Source of the DNA: Allomuricauda sp. TMED12
GTDB taxonomy: Bacteria > Bacteroidota > Bacteroidia > Flavobacteriales > Flavobacteriaceae
Length of the DNA stretch: 64,000 nucleotides
Direction of reading: 5' to 3'
Assembly: GCA_002167435.2 (NCBI GenBank)
Contig: NHBR02000105.1
Span: forward strand, 23,436-87,435
The stretch's first letter is position 1. Each line of letters begins with the position of its first letter. Both the position numbers and the translations under genes were made by a program. A model generated the notes under the pieces. The model had not been told where the DNA came from and ran no database searches. It worked only from the letters and a program-made list of their open reading frames with translations. This document shows positions 55,103 to 63,098 of the stretch, in pieces.

Positions 55103-56452
55103 CTATGAATATTTGTAAAATACAGAACTAACATCAGTGTTAGAGGCTGCAATCATTGCTATGTTCTTGAGAACCTGATCTTGTCGACCAGATTTAATCA
55201 TAACATATGTAAATTGAACTGATAGAAATTTGCTATAGAACCAGCTAGCTCCTAATTCTTGTAGTTGTTGTTTTGCTAAAGCAATCATTTCCGATTCTGA
55301 TCTTTTATCATTAGACAAATATTTGTACATTTGTACATATGATTTTACAGTAGCATCAGACATTGATCTTGCTGCTGCCTTAAATGTAGTTTGATCAATG
55401 AAAGAGGATGCGGGGATACCAGCTAGCACAAGAGATTGTTGTAGATTGCCACCACCAACTTTACCACCTGCTGCGGCCGCGCCTTTTATTTCTCCCTGCC
55501 AACCAGACATGCCAGAGGAGAATGTTCTCAGCTGCATTTTCATAGCTTTACCATCAACTGTATATTGTAGATATACATCTTTTGAAACACTGTTAGCAAA
55601 AAAGTCTTTTCTACCAGCTACAAGCTGATGTGAACCAAATCTAATTGATATGTCCGATTTCTCAGCATTGAAGATTTCTTTCTTGACTTTTGTTCCTGCA
55701 AGTTTCTTCAGTGAAACACCAATAAGTTGTTTCATCTTAAACTGTTCAAGAATGTATTGATTGTATTGAGCAAGAGAAGCATGATTTCCCTTGAATTTAA
55801 ATGTAGAACTTGCAGCCCAAATATCAGCGGGATTCCATTTATTAATGTTTAACCGAATTCCCTCTGCTCTACTGAGACGTTGATACTCACCTTCAATCTG
55901 AGTAATCATTCTTGATCCTCTGTGGAATACATAGTTTCCAGAACCAAGTTCATTGTGAAATGCATTTGCAATAGTCACACCTGTTGTAATCCATTCAGGA
56001 GGAAGCGTTTTACATTGCTCAAGAGTTCTATCTGCATCAACGCCTTTTGGTGGGTTATCAAATACATCTTCACCAGAGTCAAGTACACGACCAAGAGCTT
56101 GTCTTGCTGCACACGCATATGCTTGAAATGATTCACCAAGCGCTGTTACTTCTGCACCAGCACCCGATCCCTGTTTTTTTGGCTTAAAGAAAAACCGATA
56201 CATCTTATTGTTATAAGTTGCATCGGTTGTACGAATATCGAGAGAAGTTGATGATTTGATACCATCTTTGAATGATACATTTCCAGCACGTAGTTGCTTT
56301 TCAAGTTCTGTTTTAGCGCTGAATCTATCTGCACCTTGAACAATAACAATCATAGCACGATCATTAGAGTCTTTAATGGTAAACTCAAGACCCTTTATTA
56401 GATCAAGCATAGGATCTGCCGCCTCTCTTAAATATGTACGAAAAGATAACAT
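55103..56452 (-). CDS. Probable internal head or virion protein
   Basis: 449 residues. MLSFRTYLREA is a capsid-targeting-like start. The rest has a helical core with recurrent AYACAARQALGR, LGSGNYVFHRGSRMITQI and ASSSFK-type strings and no recognised catalytic residues; FHNELGSGNYVFHRGSRM and VQFTYVMIKSGRQDQVL are notable. A TATAAATA lies 24 nt upstream, so it opens this late operon. A T4 IP-like or injected enzyme role is inferred from the tag. Confidence 0.62.
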   Translation of the reverse strand: MLSFRTYLREAADPMLDLIKGLEFTIKDSNDRAMIVIVQGADRFSAKTELEKQLRAGNVSFKDGIKSSTSLDIRTTDATYNNKMYRFFFKPKKQGSGAGAEVTALGESFQAYACAARQALGRVLDSGEDVFDNPPKGVDADRTLEQCKTLPPEWITTGVTIANAFHNELGSGNYVFHRGSRMITQIEGEYQRLSRAEGIRLNINKWNPADIWAASSTFKFKGNHASLAQYNQYILEQFKMKQLIGVSLKKLAGTKVKKEIFNAEKSDISIRFGSHQLVAGRKDFFANSVSKDVYLQYTVDGKAMKMQLRTFSSGMSGWQGEIKGAAAAGGKVGGGNLQQSLVLAGIPASSFIDQTTFKAAARSMSDATVKSYVQMYKYLSNDKRSESEMIALAKQQLQELGASWFYSKFLSVQFTYVMIKSGRQDQVLKNIAMIAASNTDVSSVFYKYS

Positions 56453-56476
56453 TGTTTTCCCCAGGTTCTTTCGTAC

Positions 56477-56484
56477 TATTTATA
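56477..56484 (-). promoter_or_regulatory. T4-type late promoter for the internal-head operon
   Basis: TATAAATA on the minus strand, 24 nt before ATG 56452 and overlapping the SprT-like stop region. It is well placed to start the internal-head gene run down to about 46.8 kb. Confidence 0.68.
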
Positions 56485-56932
56485 AAGAAAGAATATTATA
56501 GTTTTCGTAAACAAACTCCATTGCTAGTTGTTTTTCCATAGCAAACGCTTCCTTTTCCCAAGGACGGTCAGCATAATTTGTATCAGCGGGAATGTATGTT
56601 TTCTGCCAGCGGTGACCTGGCTTTGTTTCATACTCATGAAGTTGTCCTTTGACATACTGCTTAACATGAACCAATTCATGGCACAGTGTTTCAACCATTG
56701 TCTTTGGATCAAGATACTTATCAATGCGAACGACATATTCACGCCATCCCTCATCGAAGCAATCACCAAGAACTCCTTCTTTCTCCTGCAAGTTTTTTAC
56801 AAGATGAATAGATAGTTCAACGTTTTCTGCACGGGGGAACATCTTTGTTTTACAGAACTCAACTACCTGTAAAACTAACTCATTTTTAGTTTTATTACCA
56901 TTACGGATTTCTATGTGTGAATATGGTGTCAT
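56480..56932 (-). CDS. SprT-like metalloprotease-fold protein
   Basis: 150 residues. CHELVHVKQYVKGQLHEYE gives the HExxH zinc motif (HELVH) and the C-terminal helix EKEAFAMEKQLAMEF carries a downstream Glu typical of SprT-like proteases. SprT-like enzymes cut DNA-protein crosslinks or virion-linked proteins; in phages they may process host proteins during takeover. It has its own early promoter (56957-56985) of the TTGACC family. Confidence 0.82.
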   Translation of the reverse strand: MTPYSHIEIRNGNKTKNELVLQVVEFCKTKMFPRAENVELSIHLVKNLQEKEGVLGDCFDEGWREYVVRIDKYLDPKTMVETLCHELVHVKQYVKGQLHEYETKPGHRWQKTYIPADTNYADRPWEKEAFAMEKQLAMEFVYENYNILSL

Positions 56933-56956
56933 GTGTCTCTCCTCACTTGATACCTT

Positions 56957-56985
56957 ATATTAGGACATTTCTGAGTAGAGGTCAA
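56957..56985 (-). promoter_or_regulatory. Early promoter of the shared TTGACC family
   Basis: TTGACC, 17 nt, TAATAT on the minus strand. The block from AATTAACTG through AAGGTAT matches the promoter at 37223-37251 almost base for base. The -10 is 30 nt from ATG 56932. Confidence 0.72.
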
Positions 56986-57014
56986 CAGTTAATTTTAATT
57001 ATTTTTAATTATGT

Positions 57015-57091
57015 TGGCACCGGTACAAGGATTCGAACCCTGACTTTCAGTTTTGGAGACTGACGTGCTAGACCGTTAACACTATACCGAT
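57015..57091 (-). tRNA. tRNA-Trp (CCA anticodon)
   Basis: 77 nt on the minus strand folds into all four arms by hand: acceptor ATCGGTA/TACCGGT (one G-U), D stem GTGT/GCAC, anticodon stem TCAGT/ACTGA with loop CTCCAAA, T stem CAGGG/CCTTG with loop TTCGAAT. The anticodon is CCA (codon UGG). CCA is encoded at the 3' end after discriminator G. It is the only tRNA found and has no own promoter, so it is presumably cut from a read-through transcript. Confidence 0.93.
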
Positions 57092-57109
57092 TTAATAGCC
57101 TTTAGAATA

Positions 57110-57343
57110 TTAATAGCCTTTAGGATATTCAGGCTTTTCTTCTTGATCTGGATGCCAATGAGTTACATCTCCAGTTAGCCATCCATAATCACAGTAGAAG
57201 ATACTCATGCTAGGCCAAACTTTTCCTTCTTCATCTTCATATAGTCCTCCATAGAATCCTCTATGAGCTCCTACTATATCAAAAAAGTACCAGCACTTCT
57301 CTCCTACTTTAGGTAATCTTTCTTCAACATTAATCCATTCCAT
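57110..57343 (-). CDS. DUF551-type Trp-rich protein
   Basis: 77 residues. MEWINVEERLPKVGEKCWYFFD...YGGLYEDEEGKVWPSMSIFYCDYGWLTGDVTHWHP has the DUF551 pattern (WISVxERLPxxGxxVL ... VTHWxP). Five Trp in 77 residues is a very high share, and the gene lies just upstream of tRNA-Trp in the same transcript. Function of DUF551 is unknown; it is frequent in phages. Confidence 0.82.
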   Translation of the reverse strand: MEWINVEERLPKVGEKCWYFFDIVGAHRGFYGGLYEDEEGKVWPSMSIFYCDYGWLTGDVTHWHPDQEEKPEYPKGY

Positions 57344-57394
57344 AATACACTCCTTTAGTTATGTTGTGTGTTTGAGATGTTATGGAATCATTTT

Positions 57395-57613
57395 TTACTG
57401 GTGTTGATCGCCGTGAGAGGCTTGCCACTCTTGATACATAGCATCAATTTGTGTATCGCTTGGGAAATCATCTCCGAATGCATCAGCCATCTCACCTTGA
57501 ATGCGTTCAAAAACATCCATGCAGTTTGATCCATGTTTCTTGCTGAATTCATCAGCCGTCATGCACGTTGCATCCTCTTCCATTTCCATTATCCATTGTC
57601 CTACTTTGCTCAT
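57395..57613 (-). CDS. Small acidic hypothetical protein
   Basis: 72 residues, from ATG 57613 with AGGAG 9 nt before, within the end of the previous gene (62-nt overlap, different frame). Acidic, with GQWIMEMEEDATCMTADEFSKKHGSNCMDVFERIQGEMADAFGDDF; helical. Not recognised. Confidence 0.66.
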   Translation of the reverse strand: MSKVGQWIMEMEEDATCMTADEFSKKHGSNCMDVFERIQGEMADAFGDDFPSDTQIDAMYQEWQASHGDQHQ

Positions 57614-57881
57614 CGTCTAATTCTCCTAAGGGTTTTTCTAACGTTTCTGATATTATTATATCCAATTCTTCCTTAGAAGGCAACACTTTTTTTATAATTT
57701 TTTCACCATTTTGTGTTTCAATCGTGATTATATTTTGTTTAGCGAGAGAAGTCAGAACAATTTCCACCGCATCTTCTATCTGGTCACCTTGACCTTTATG
57801 ATATCCATCCCAATACATGTGCTTCATTGCAGCAACAAACATGCAACCTAGAATAGCCATCATCCAATATTCTAAATACAT
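57552..57881 (-). CDS. Small membrane-anchored hypothetical protein
   Basis: 109 residues. An N-terminal hydrophobic helix (LEYWMMAILGCMFVAAMKHMYW) is followed by an acidic/helical part (DAVEIVLTSLAKQNIITIETQNGEKIIKKVLPSKEELDIII). It abuts the poly-Ser protein gene. Not recognised. Confidence 0.66.
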   Translation of the reverse strand: MYLEYWMMAILGCMFVAAMKHMYWDGYHKGQGDQIEDAVEIVLTSLAKQNIITIETQNGEKIIKKVLPSKEELDIIISETLEKPLGELDDEQSRTMDNGNGRGCNVHDG

Positions 57882-58553
57882 TTAATAACTACTCCCTGAC
57901 GATGAACTGCTTGATGAAGAAGACGAAGAAGAAGAAGAACTGCTTGATGATGAAGAAGATGAAGATGTGGTATATTGAGCATACCCTGACGTCGGGGCTG
58001 TATCCATTCCATGAAACATTAAATTGCTCGGCATATAAAACTTGATACCTTGAAACTCTGTAAACTTATGAAGATGAGTTTCTCCTGTAGTGTTACTTTC
58101 ATGGTTTTGTGCACCAACAACTGTTAGATATAGAGGGTAGTAATATCCCACCTTACCAACAGTTCCACCAACTTCACTAGTACCATAAACGTAATACTTG
58201 ATAGCAGCAGTTGATGTTTCTTGTCGGGCTCCGACAATTTTCAATCTATCAAACCGCTCCGGCCCAACAATAAAATACATTTCTGTTTCTGTGTTATAAA
58301 CAATATCACCAACAGAAATATTTCTTAGCTGGCCAATAATATTGATTTTTGTATTAGTTCGATCATCGTTAACAAGATCCCTAACCTCACCAGCTGTGTT
58401 TGCCTCTACATCAGCAACATTTAGATAGTCACCTTCAAGAAATGCGTTTCTTGCAGTAGCAGTAGTAAAAGTGTCAGATAACCCGTAAAAGACGGCACTT
58501 GATGCCAACACCTTATTTGATTTGGGTACCTGATATACATTAAATCTAGCCAT
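57882..58553 (-). CDS. Virion-type protein with C-terminal poly-serine tail
   Basis: 223 residues. MARFNVYQVPKSNKVLASSAVFYGLSDTFTTATARNAFLEGDY and GDIVYNTETEMYFIVGPERFDRLKI suggest a beta-rich structural domain, and GMDTAPTSGYAQYTT leads into 23 consecutive Ser, then GSSY. The serines use five different codons (TCT, TCA, TCG, AGC, AGT), so the tract is selected at protein level. Exposed poly-Ser could be a decoration or phosphorylation target. It overlaps ThyX by 8 nt. Confidence 0.7.
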   Translation of the reverse strand: MARFNVYQVPKSNKVLASSAVFYGLSDTFTTATARNAFLEGDYLNVADVEANTAGEVRDLVNDDRTNTKINIIGQLRNISVGDIVYNTETEMYFIVGPERFDRLKIVGARQETSTAAIKYYVYGTSEVGGTVGKVGYYYPLYLTVVGAQNHESNTTGETHLHKFTEFQGIKFYMPSNLMFHGMDTAPTSGYAQYTTSSSSSSSSSSSSSSSSSSSSSSSGSSY

Positions 58554-59241
58554 TCGTATAACTCCTTACTAATGGAAATATCTGTTCAATAGCTTTTGCA
58601 CAGGCTTTAGCTAATTCAATATGTTCCTTTTGTGTTCCGTTAGCACATCTCAACTCAATGTAATGCATCCATGATCTCAATGTACCATTCACATAGAGAC
58701 GTGAGACTGTTAACCCTTCTGGTAAGACTGCTCTAGCCTGTTCTTTAGCAATACCATTTTCTATAGCCCACTTGTACGTATCAGAGGCTTGTTTAATTAT
58801 TCCTGCTTGTCTCCGTCCCCATTCTGTAATTAAACTAAGATTGTGTTGATTATCTACAAGAGATGGGTCACCTTCGATCTCAATAGAATTCTGTCTATTG
58901 ATAGGATCCTGCAATCGTGTTTCTCTTCTGACAAATTCAAGGTCTTTAGTTGGATCTGCATATCGTTGAGAAAACTCTTGAAATGAAAACGACCTGTGTC
59001 GTAAAAATTGACGAGCGATATCTCTCGTTGTTTCTATTTCCATACACACACTTGCCATCTCAAACGGTGACCAATGTTTATGTTTGGACAAATATGACAA
59101 CAGCTTACCTGCTGTCTTACTATTTAGTTGATTGTCAGGGTTGGAAACCCTTGCACAATATGATATCAAGTCTTGTACATCATCTAAACCAATAATAGCA
59201 TCCTTAGGAGGCTGACTATAGCTGATTATCCTGACTTTCAA
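58546..59241 (-). CDS. thyX: Flavin-dependent thymidylate synthase ThyX
   Basis: 231 residues from TTG 59241, chosen because AAAGGAG lies 6 nt before it and the previous gene continues across any earlier ATG. The ThyX motif RHRSFSFQEFSQRY (RHRxxSxxxxSxR) is complete; QWKHTxHWSPFE-type region reads KHKHWSPFEMASV, and LPEGLTVSRLYVNGTLRSWMHYIELR binds FAD and dUMP. It makes dTMP from dUMP for phage DNA. It works with RNR and glutaredoxin encoded elsewhere in the window. Confidence 0.93.
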   Translation of the reverse strand: MKVRIISYSQPPKDAIIGLDDVQDLISYCARVSNPDNQLNSKTAGKLLSYLSKHKHWSPFEMASVCMEIETTRDIARQFLRHRSFSFQEFSQRYADPTKDLEFVRRETRLQDPINRQNSIEIEGDPSLVDNQHNLSLITEWGRRQAGIIKQASDTYKWAIENGIAKEQARAVLPEGLTVSRLYVNGTLRSWMHYIELRCANGTQKEHIELAKACAKAIEQIFPLVRSYTNG

Positions 59242-59428
59242 ATTTTTCTCCTTTACAGAGGGGCTCGCTTCGTGTGCTATCATTGTAATCTCCATCGTTA
59301 AAGTGTGTACGGGTGGTGGTAGTTTTAATCAGTACCCCATCCTTAATTTCATACGAAACGTATTCCTCTTTTATGAGGGTTCTTCCTTCACACTCAAGTG
59401 CTGTTTTAAACGGTCCATCCTTTATCAT
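59216..59428 (-). CDS. Small hypothetical protein
   Basis: 70 residues. Basic/Thr-rich beta pattern (GRTLIKEEYVSYEIKDGVLIKTTTTRTHFNDGDYNDSTRSE). It overlaps ThyX by 26 nt and gp41 by 4 nt. Not recognised. Confidence 0.65.
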   Translation of the reverse strand: MIKDGPFKTALECEGRTLIKEEYVSYEIKDGVLIKTTTTRTHFNDGDYNDSTRSEPLCKGEKFESQDNQL

Positions 59429-60774
59429 GTTTTAAATCCTGAAAAATCCTTTTGGTTATTGTTATTAGAAGAAACTTGGTTCGTTACAAGATCCTTTTGA
59501 GCTTCTTCCTCGACATCGTATAACTTCATTCGCGATCGGTCAACACCTATTACAAATCGCTTATGAAGATTAGGGTCATTATATCTGTTTTTTAACTGCT
59601 TAACCATAATCTGATTAAGCTCAGCAAGCTCATCATTAGATATTAACGCAAACATAAGATCTGCTGTGGCAGGAAGTCCAAAGGACTCGGAGGTGTCTTC
59701 TAATCCCACATCTGTGTTAGAGTAACCAGATCTTGTTGTTTGAGTAGCAGAAAAAACAGGAACATTAAACTCTACAGCAAGGCCACGTAGTTCCTCTGCA
59801 ATGGACTTGATTAGGGAGTATGTATTCACAGAGCCACTAAGACCCTTCATTCTACTTGACGCACAAATATTGAGATAATCAATGTAAATTACGTCAGGTG
59901 TAAATTTTCTCTTCAGTTTAAGTTCGTTCAATAATGCTCTAAAATGCCCCACATGAGCAGCTCCTGTAGGATACTCTTTAATGATCAACTTACCTTGTGT
60001 CTTCTTTGCGATCTGTGATACTTTGTTCTCAAACATTTTAATGCCGAGGTTTGCTATCTGATCCAATTGGACATTCATTAGGTTAGCATCAATTCGTTCT
60101 GCAATCCTTTCTTCGGCCATTTCCATAGTAATGTATAATACATTCTTACCACGAGTAAGATTAGCTGCTGCACAATGACACATAAACAACGACTTACCGA
60201 CTCCAGTGCCGGCTAGTATTATATTTAGGGTTTTATTAGGTACACCACCTTTTGTAATCTTATTAAAATATTCTAAATCAAATGTTGTTCGTGTTTCTTT
60301 ACGATTGTAAAAATCATATCTTTCTGCAAAGTTGTCAATGTAGTCATGGCCAACCCTTGCATCAAAACACACCCCAAGAGCATCTTTCAATAGATCGGGG
60401 ATAGCTCCATTACTGACATCTGTGTGCTTCCCGTCAATAATCTCAATTGATTTCATTACAGCAAGGAACACCGCGCGCTCTTGACACCATTGCTCTGTTT
60501 TATCTACAAGCCAATCAACATCTGTTGATTCTTCTTGTTTAAGAGTCTGAGCAATCCCCATAGCATCAGCACTAGTTGAAGATGATGACATTTCTATTAG
60601 TAGTGCTTCTGATGTGGGTAGTTTATTGAACTTAGCTACAAAATTAGCAATCTGATTGAATATCTGTCTATGTTCAGCATCAAAGTATTCTGGCTTTAGA
60701 AAAGGAATAACTGTACGAGTGTACTGATCATTGCTGATCAAGTTTCGTAGTATTGTCGTTTCCAGATTTGCCAT
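59425..60774 (-). CDS. 41: Replicative helicase gp41 (DnaB-like)
   Basis: 449 residues (T4 gp41 is 475). Walker A AGTGVGKSLFMCH, Walker B VIYIDYLNIC and PVFSATQTTRSG are intact, with VLYITMEMAEERIAERIDANL as the DnaB-family switch. The C-terminal DLVTNQVSSNNNNQK tail is flexible. It unwinds DNA at the fork with gp59 as loader. It overlaps the 117-residue gene upstream by 47 nt. Confidence 0.95.
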   Translation of the reverse strand: MANLETTILRNLISNDQYTRTVIPFLKPEYFDAEHRQIFNQIANFVAKFNKLPTSEALLIEMSSSSTSADAMGIAQTLKQEESTDVDWLVDKTEQWCQERAVFLAVMKSIEIIDGKHTDVSNGAIPDLLKDALGVCFDARVGHDYIDNFAERYDFYNRKETRTTFDLEYFNKITKGGVPNKTLNIILAGTGVGKSLFMCHCAAANLTRGKNVLYITMEMAEERIAERIDANLMNVQLDQIANLGIKMFENKVSQIAKKTQGKLIIKEYPTGAAHVGHFRALLNELKLKRKFTPDVIYIDYLNICASSRMKGLSGSVNTYSLIKSIAEELRGLAVEFNVPVFSATQTTRSGYSNTDVGLEDTSESFGLPATADLMFALISNDELAELNQIMVKQLKNRYNDPNLHKRFVIGVDRSRMKLYDVEEEAQKDLVTNQVSSNNNNQKDFSGFKT

Positions 60775-61081
60775 TTTCTTTTCCTATTTGATAGTCGCCG
60801 CGATTAAAAGATTCTTCAATAATATGTTTCAGTATCTCCCCAATATACACCTTAAATGGTTGAGAGTCAACAAGTAAATTGAGGTCAATAGGCGATTCAA
60901 TTAATCCATAGTCAAAGTTAACTTTACCATCCTCAGGACTATCCCATCCCTCTTCTGGCTCTTCAATCTTAATCCTACCATATGTGTAATATGTGTCCTT
61001 CCATTCTCCTGTTAGCAAATGAACAACCCATATATCTTGATCACCTTTGACGGTAAAAGTATAATCATCACTCGTTATCAT
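60728..61081 (-). CDS. Conserved hypothetical between gp41 and UvsX
   Basis: 117 residues. DIWVVHLLTGEWKDTYYTYGRIKIEEPEEGWDSPEDGKVNFDYGLIESP is the N-terminal beta part; VYIGEILKHIIEESFNRGDYQIGKENG is a helix. Similar genes occupy this slot in many marine T4-like phages. Position and coupling (47-nt and 14-nt overlaps) suggest a replication accessory. Unknown function. Confidence 0.72.
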   Translation of the reverse strand: MITSDDYTFTVKGDQDIWVVHLLTGEWKDTYYTYGRIKIEEPEEGWDSPEDGKVNFDYGLIESPIDLNLLVDSQPFKVYIGEILKHIIEESFNRGDYQIGKENGKSGNDNTTKLDQQ

Positions 61082-62120
61082 CTATAAACTCCGAAGCTGA
61101 ATCCAACATTGATCTATGACCAATAGTGTATGTGTTTTTTAAAAACTCTTTAAAGTTCGTATCATTAAAGATTGGATCCCAGAAAGGTTTTTCAAGTGTG
61201 TCGTCATATCGAACTTTGGGTCCAATTTCGCCCGTCGATTGATCAACCGCAGCATACCACCCATTAGACGGCTTATTAACATAGCCGCCTGCAAGAGCAA
61301 CATCAAGAAGACCGCTAAACTTACGCACACCACCATCCCAGGAAACAGTAATAGGAATCTTTGACTTCTCTTTAACATAACGACTCTTCTCAATATTAAT
61401 TATAAAATGATAACCTTGGATCTCCGTACCCTTCTTGTCTTGTTGACGTCCAATAATCCAAATGTTATCGGCACTATAGTATATACCTGTTCCTCCACCA
61501 ACAATATCTTTAGGAAACAGTCCAATCTCTTTGTATGTATGATTGATTGCAAGAAGGGGAATATTCTTCATTGTAAGATACGGAGTTGTCATACGAAATA
61601 AACCTTTCAGAGCTTTCGCACGTGACATATCTGCTACTGACTTCTCGTTTTGTGCATCCTCAAGTTCTTTCTTTGACGCCATATTACCAACAGAGTCAAT
61701 AACAATAATTACCTTATCCTCTCGATCAATATTCTCAAGTTGATTAATTATATCAAATTTAAGTTCTTCAACATTTGTGATAGGTGTATGGAGAACACGA
61801 GTCAGGTCAATGTCATATGATTCAAAATATGATTGTGGTGATCCAAATTCAGAATCATAGAACAACATCACAGCATCAGGGTTCTTCTTCAAGTATGCAG
61901 AAGCCATCAAAAGAGCAAATGATGTCTTGAAGTGCTTAGATGGACCGGCAAGGACTGTTAGTCCTGATGACAATCCTCCATCAACAGATCCTGATAAAGC
62001 AACATTGATCATCGGAACATCGGTTGTAGTCATTTCCTTCTCATTAAAGAACTTGGAATCAGCCAGCACCTCTGTTGTCTTGATTCTTGAGTTTTTCTTC
62101 AGTTTATCCATTACAGACAT
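61068..62120 (-). CDS. uvsX: Recombinase UvsX (RecA-like)
   Basis: 350 residues (T4 UvsX is 391). Walker A GPSKHFKT (59-66), KVIIVIDSVGN (Walker B), PLLAINHTYKEIG and GGGTGIYYSADNIWIIGRQ are conserved UvsX blocks. It drives strand exchange for repair and recombination-dependent replication with gp32. The gene is followed by gp41 as in relatives. Confidence 0.95.
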   Translation of the reverse strand: MSVMDKLKKNSRIKTTEVLADSKFFNEKEMTTTDVPMINVALSGSVDGGLSSGLTVLAGPSKHFKTSFALLMASAYLKKNPDAVMLFYDSEFGSPQSYFESYDIDLTRVLHTPITNVEELKFDIINQLENIDREDKVIIVIDSVGNMASKKELEDAQNEKSVADMSRAKALKGLFRMTTPYLTMKNIPLLAINHTYKEIGLFPKDIVGGGTGIYYSADNIWIIGRQQDKKGTEIQGYHFIINIEKSRYVKEKSKIPITVSWDGGVRKFSGLLDVALAGGYVNKPSNGWYAAVDQSTGEIGPKVRYDDTLEKPFWDPIFNDTNFKEFLKNTYTIGHRSMLDSASEFIDDNE

Positions 62121-62129
62121 ATATTTCTC

Positions 62130-63098
62130 CTACGTTACGTTTTTGTATGCATATTGTAATGCATTGTTTGCTTCAATATCCAATGGTCTATTCTCATATC
62201 GATTAGCTGAATCTCTATCAATCTGCTTAATTAGTTCTACTATTTGATTAGTAGTGATAGGATACTTCTTTTCAATAGCATTGCTAGCTATGGATATCAT
62301 AATCTTGTAAATCATTCTGTAGCGACCTGTGCCATCAGTATTAGCTATACTCATATATTCCTGTAGCAATCTTTTATTAACAAATGGACAATCAGAATAA
62401 CTAGACCATTGTACATCAGTATTCGTCAATTGTCCACGGCGATGTTCAATTATTTGTTTCTGCATCTCAGGGGGTAATTTATCTAAGAATGAGTTACCTG
62501 TTTTTTCCACATAAGGATGTTTATCCATCATCAAGTGAGGATCAATCCATTCGCCGTGATTAGTAAAAATAAAATTGTGAGAACCTGAATAATTTGCAGG
62601 ACTATAATACATCCGCGAGTAATCTTTAGTCTGTCTGTCTCCAATGCTGTCCAATTCAGTATTGAGAGCGAACCAAAAGTGTCTGATTTTAGATGATCTA
62701 ACTCCTCTTTTAAGAGGGAAGACAAGACGAAACTTGGGATGGTTGATACTGCTACTAGCAGTGCTATAGCATATAAAATACAAGGTTCCATAACGATTTT
62801 TTAACTCCTGTTCTAAGTTACCTTTAAATTGGTGATCATCTACATCAATAGCACACCACCCAGCCCACTCTGTAACATTTCTATTAGCGCGAGTGGTTCC
62901 TGGTTCAAACACAGCAGGACTAATCAGCTCTGCTTCTTTCTTACTGTTTAAATTGCGTTTAGATAGTTTATACAGAAGATCCTCAAAGTCATTCCACTCC
63001 GAAAGATCAATTCTCTTATCAGTCTTATTGTCATATAGGTTTTTGAATACAGTTGCACTAAACAAAGAAATCTTCCAATGTGGCTTTCTCCTCAACAC
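62130..63098 (-). CDS. Archaeo-eukaryotic-primase-like protein
   Basis: 322 residues. CAIDVDDHQF (DhD motif), YSTASSSINHPKFRLVFPL (sxH and following strand) and DYSRMYYSPANYSG (third acidic) follow the AEP pattern of BT4734/PrimPol-like domains (FRLVFPLxR is typical). C-terminal NDGTGRYRMIYKIMISIA is a helical part. It lies between UvsX and gp43, overlapping the polymerase stop by 41 nt, so a primase or origin-replication role is likely. A TTG 33 nt downstream is another possible start. Confidence 0.66.
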   Translation of the reverse strand: MLRRKPHWKISLFSATVFKNLYDNKTDKRIDLSEWNDFEDLLYKLSKRNLNSKKEAELISPAVFEPGTTRANRNVTEWAGWCAIDVDDHQFKGNLEQELKNRYGTLYFICYSTASSSINHPKFRLVFPLKRGVRSSKIRHFWFALNTELDSIGDRQTKDYSRMYYSPANYSGSHNFIFTNHGEWIDPHLMMDKHPYVEKTGNSFLDKLPPEMQKQIIEHRRGQLTNTDVQWSSYSDCPFVNKRLLQEYMSIANTDGTGRYRMIYKIMISIASNAIEKKYPITTNQIVELIKQIDRDSANRYENRPLDIEANNALQYAYKNVT

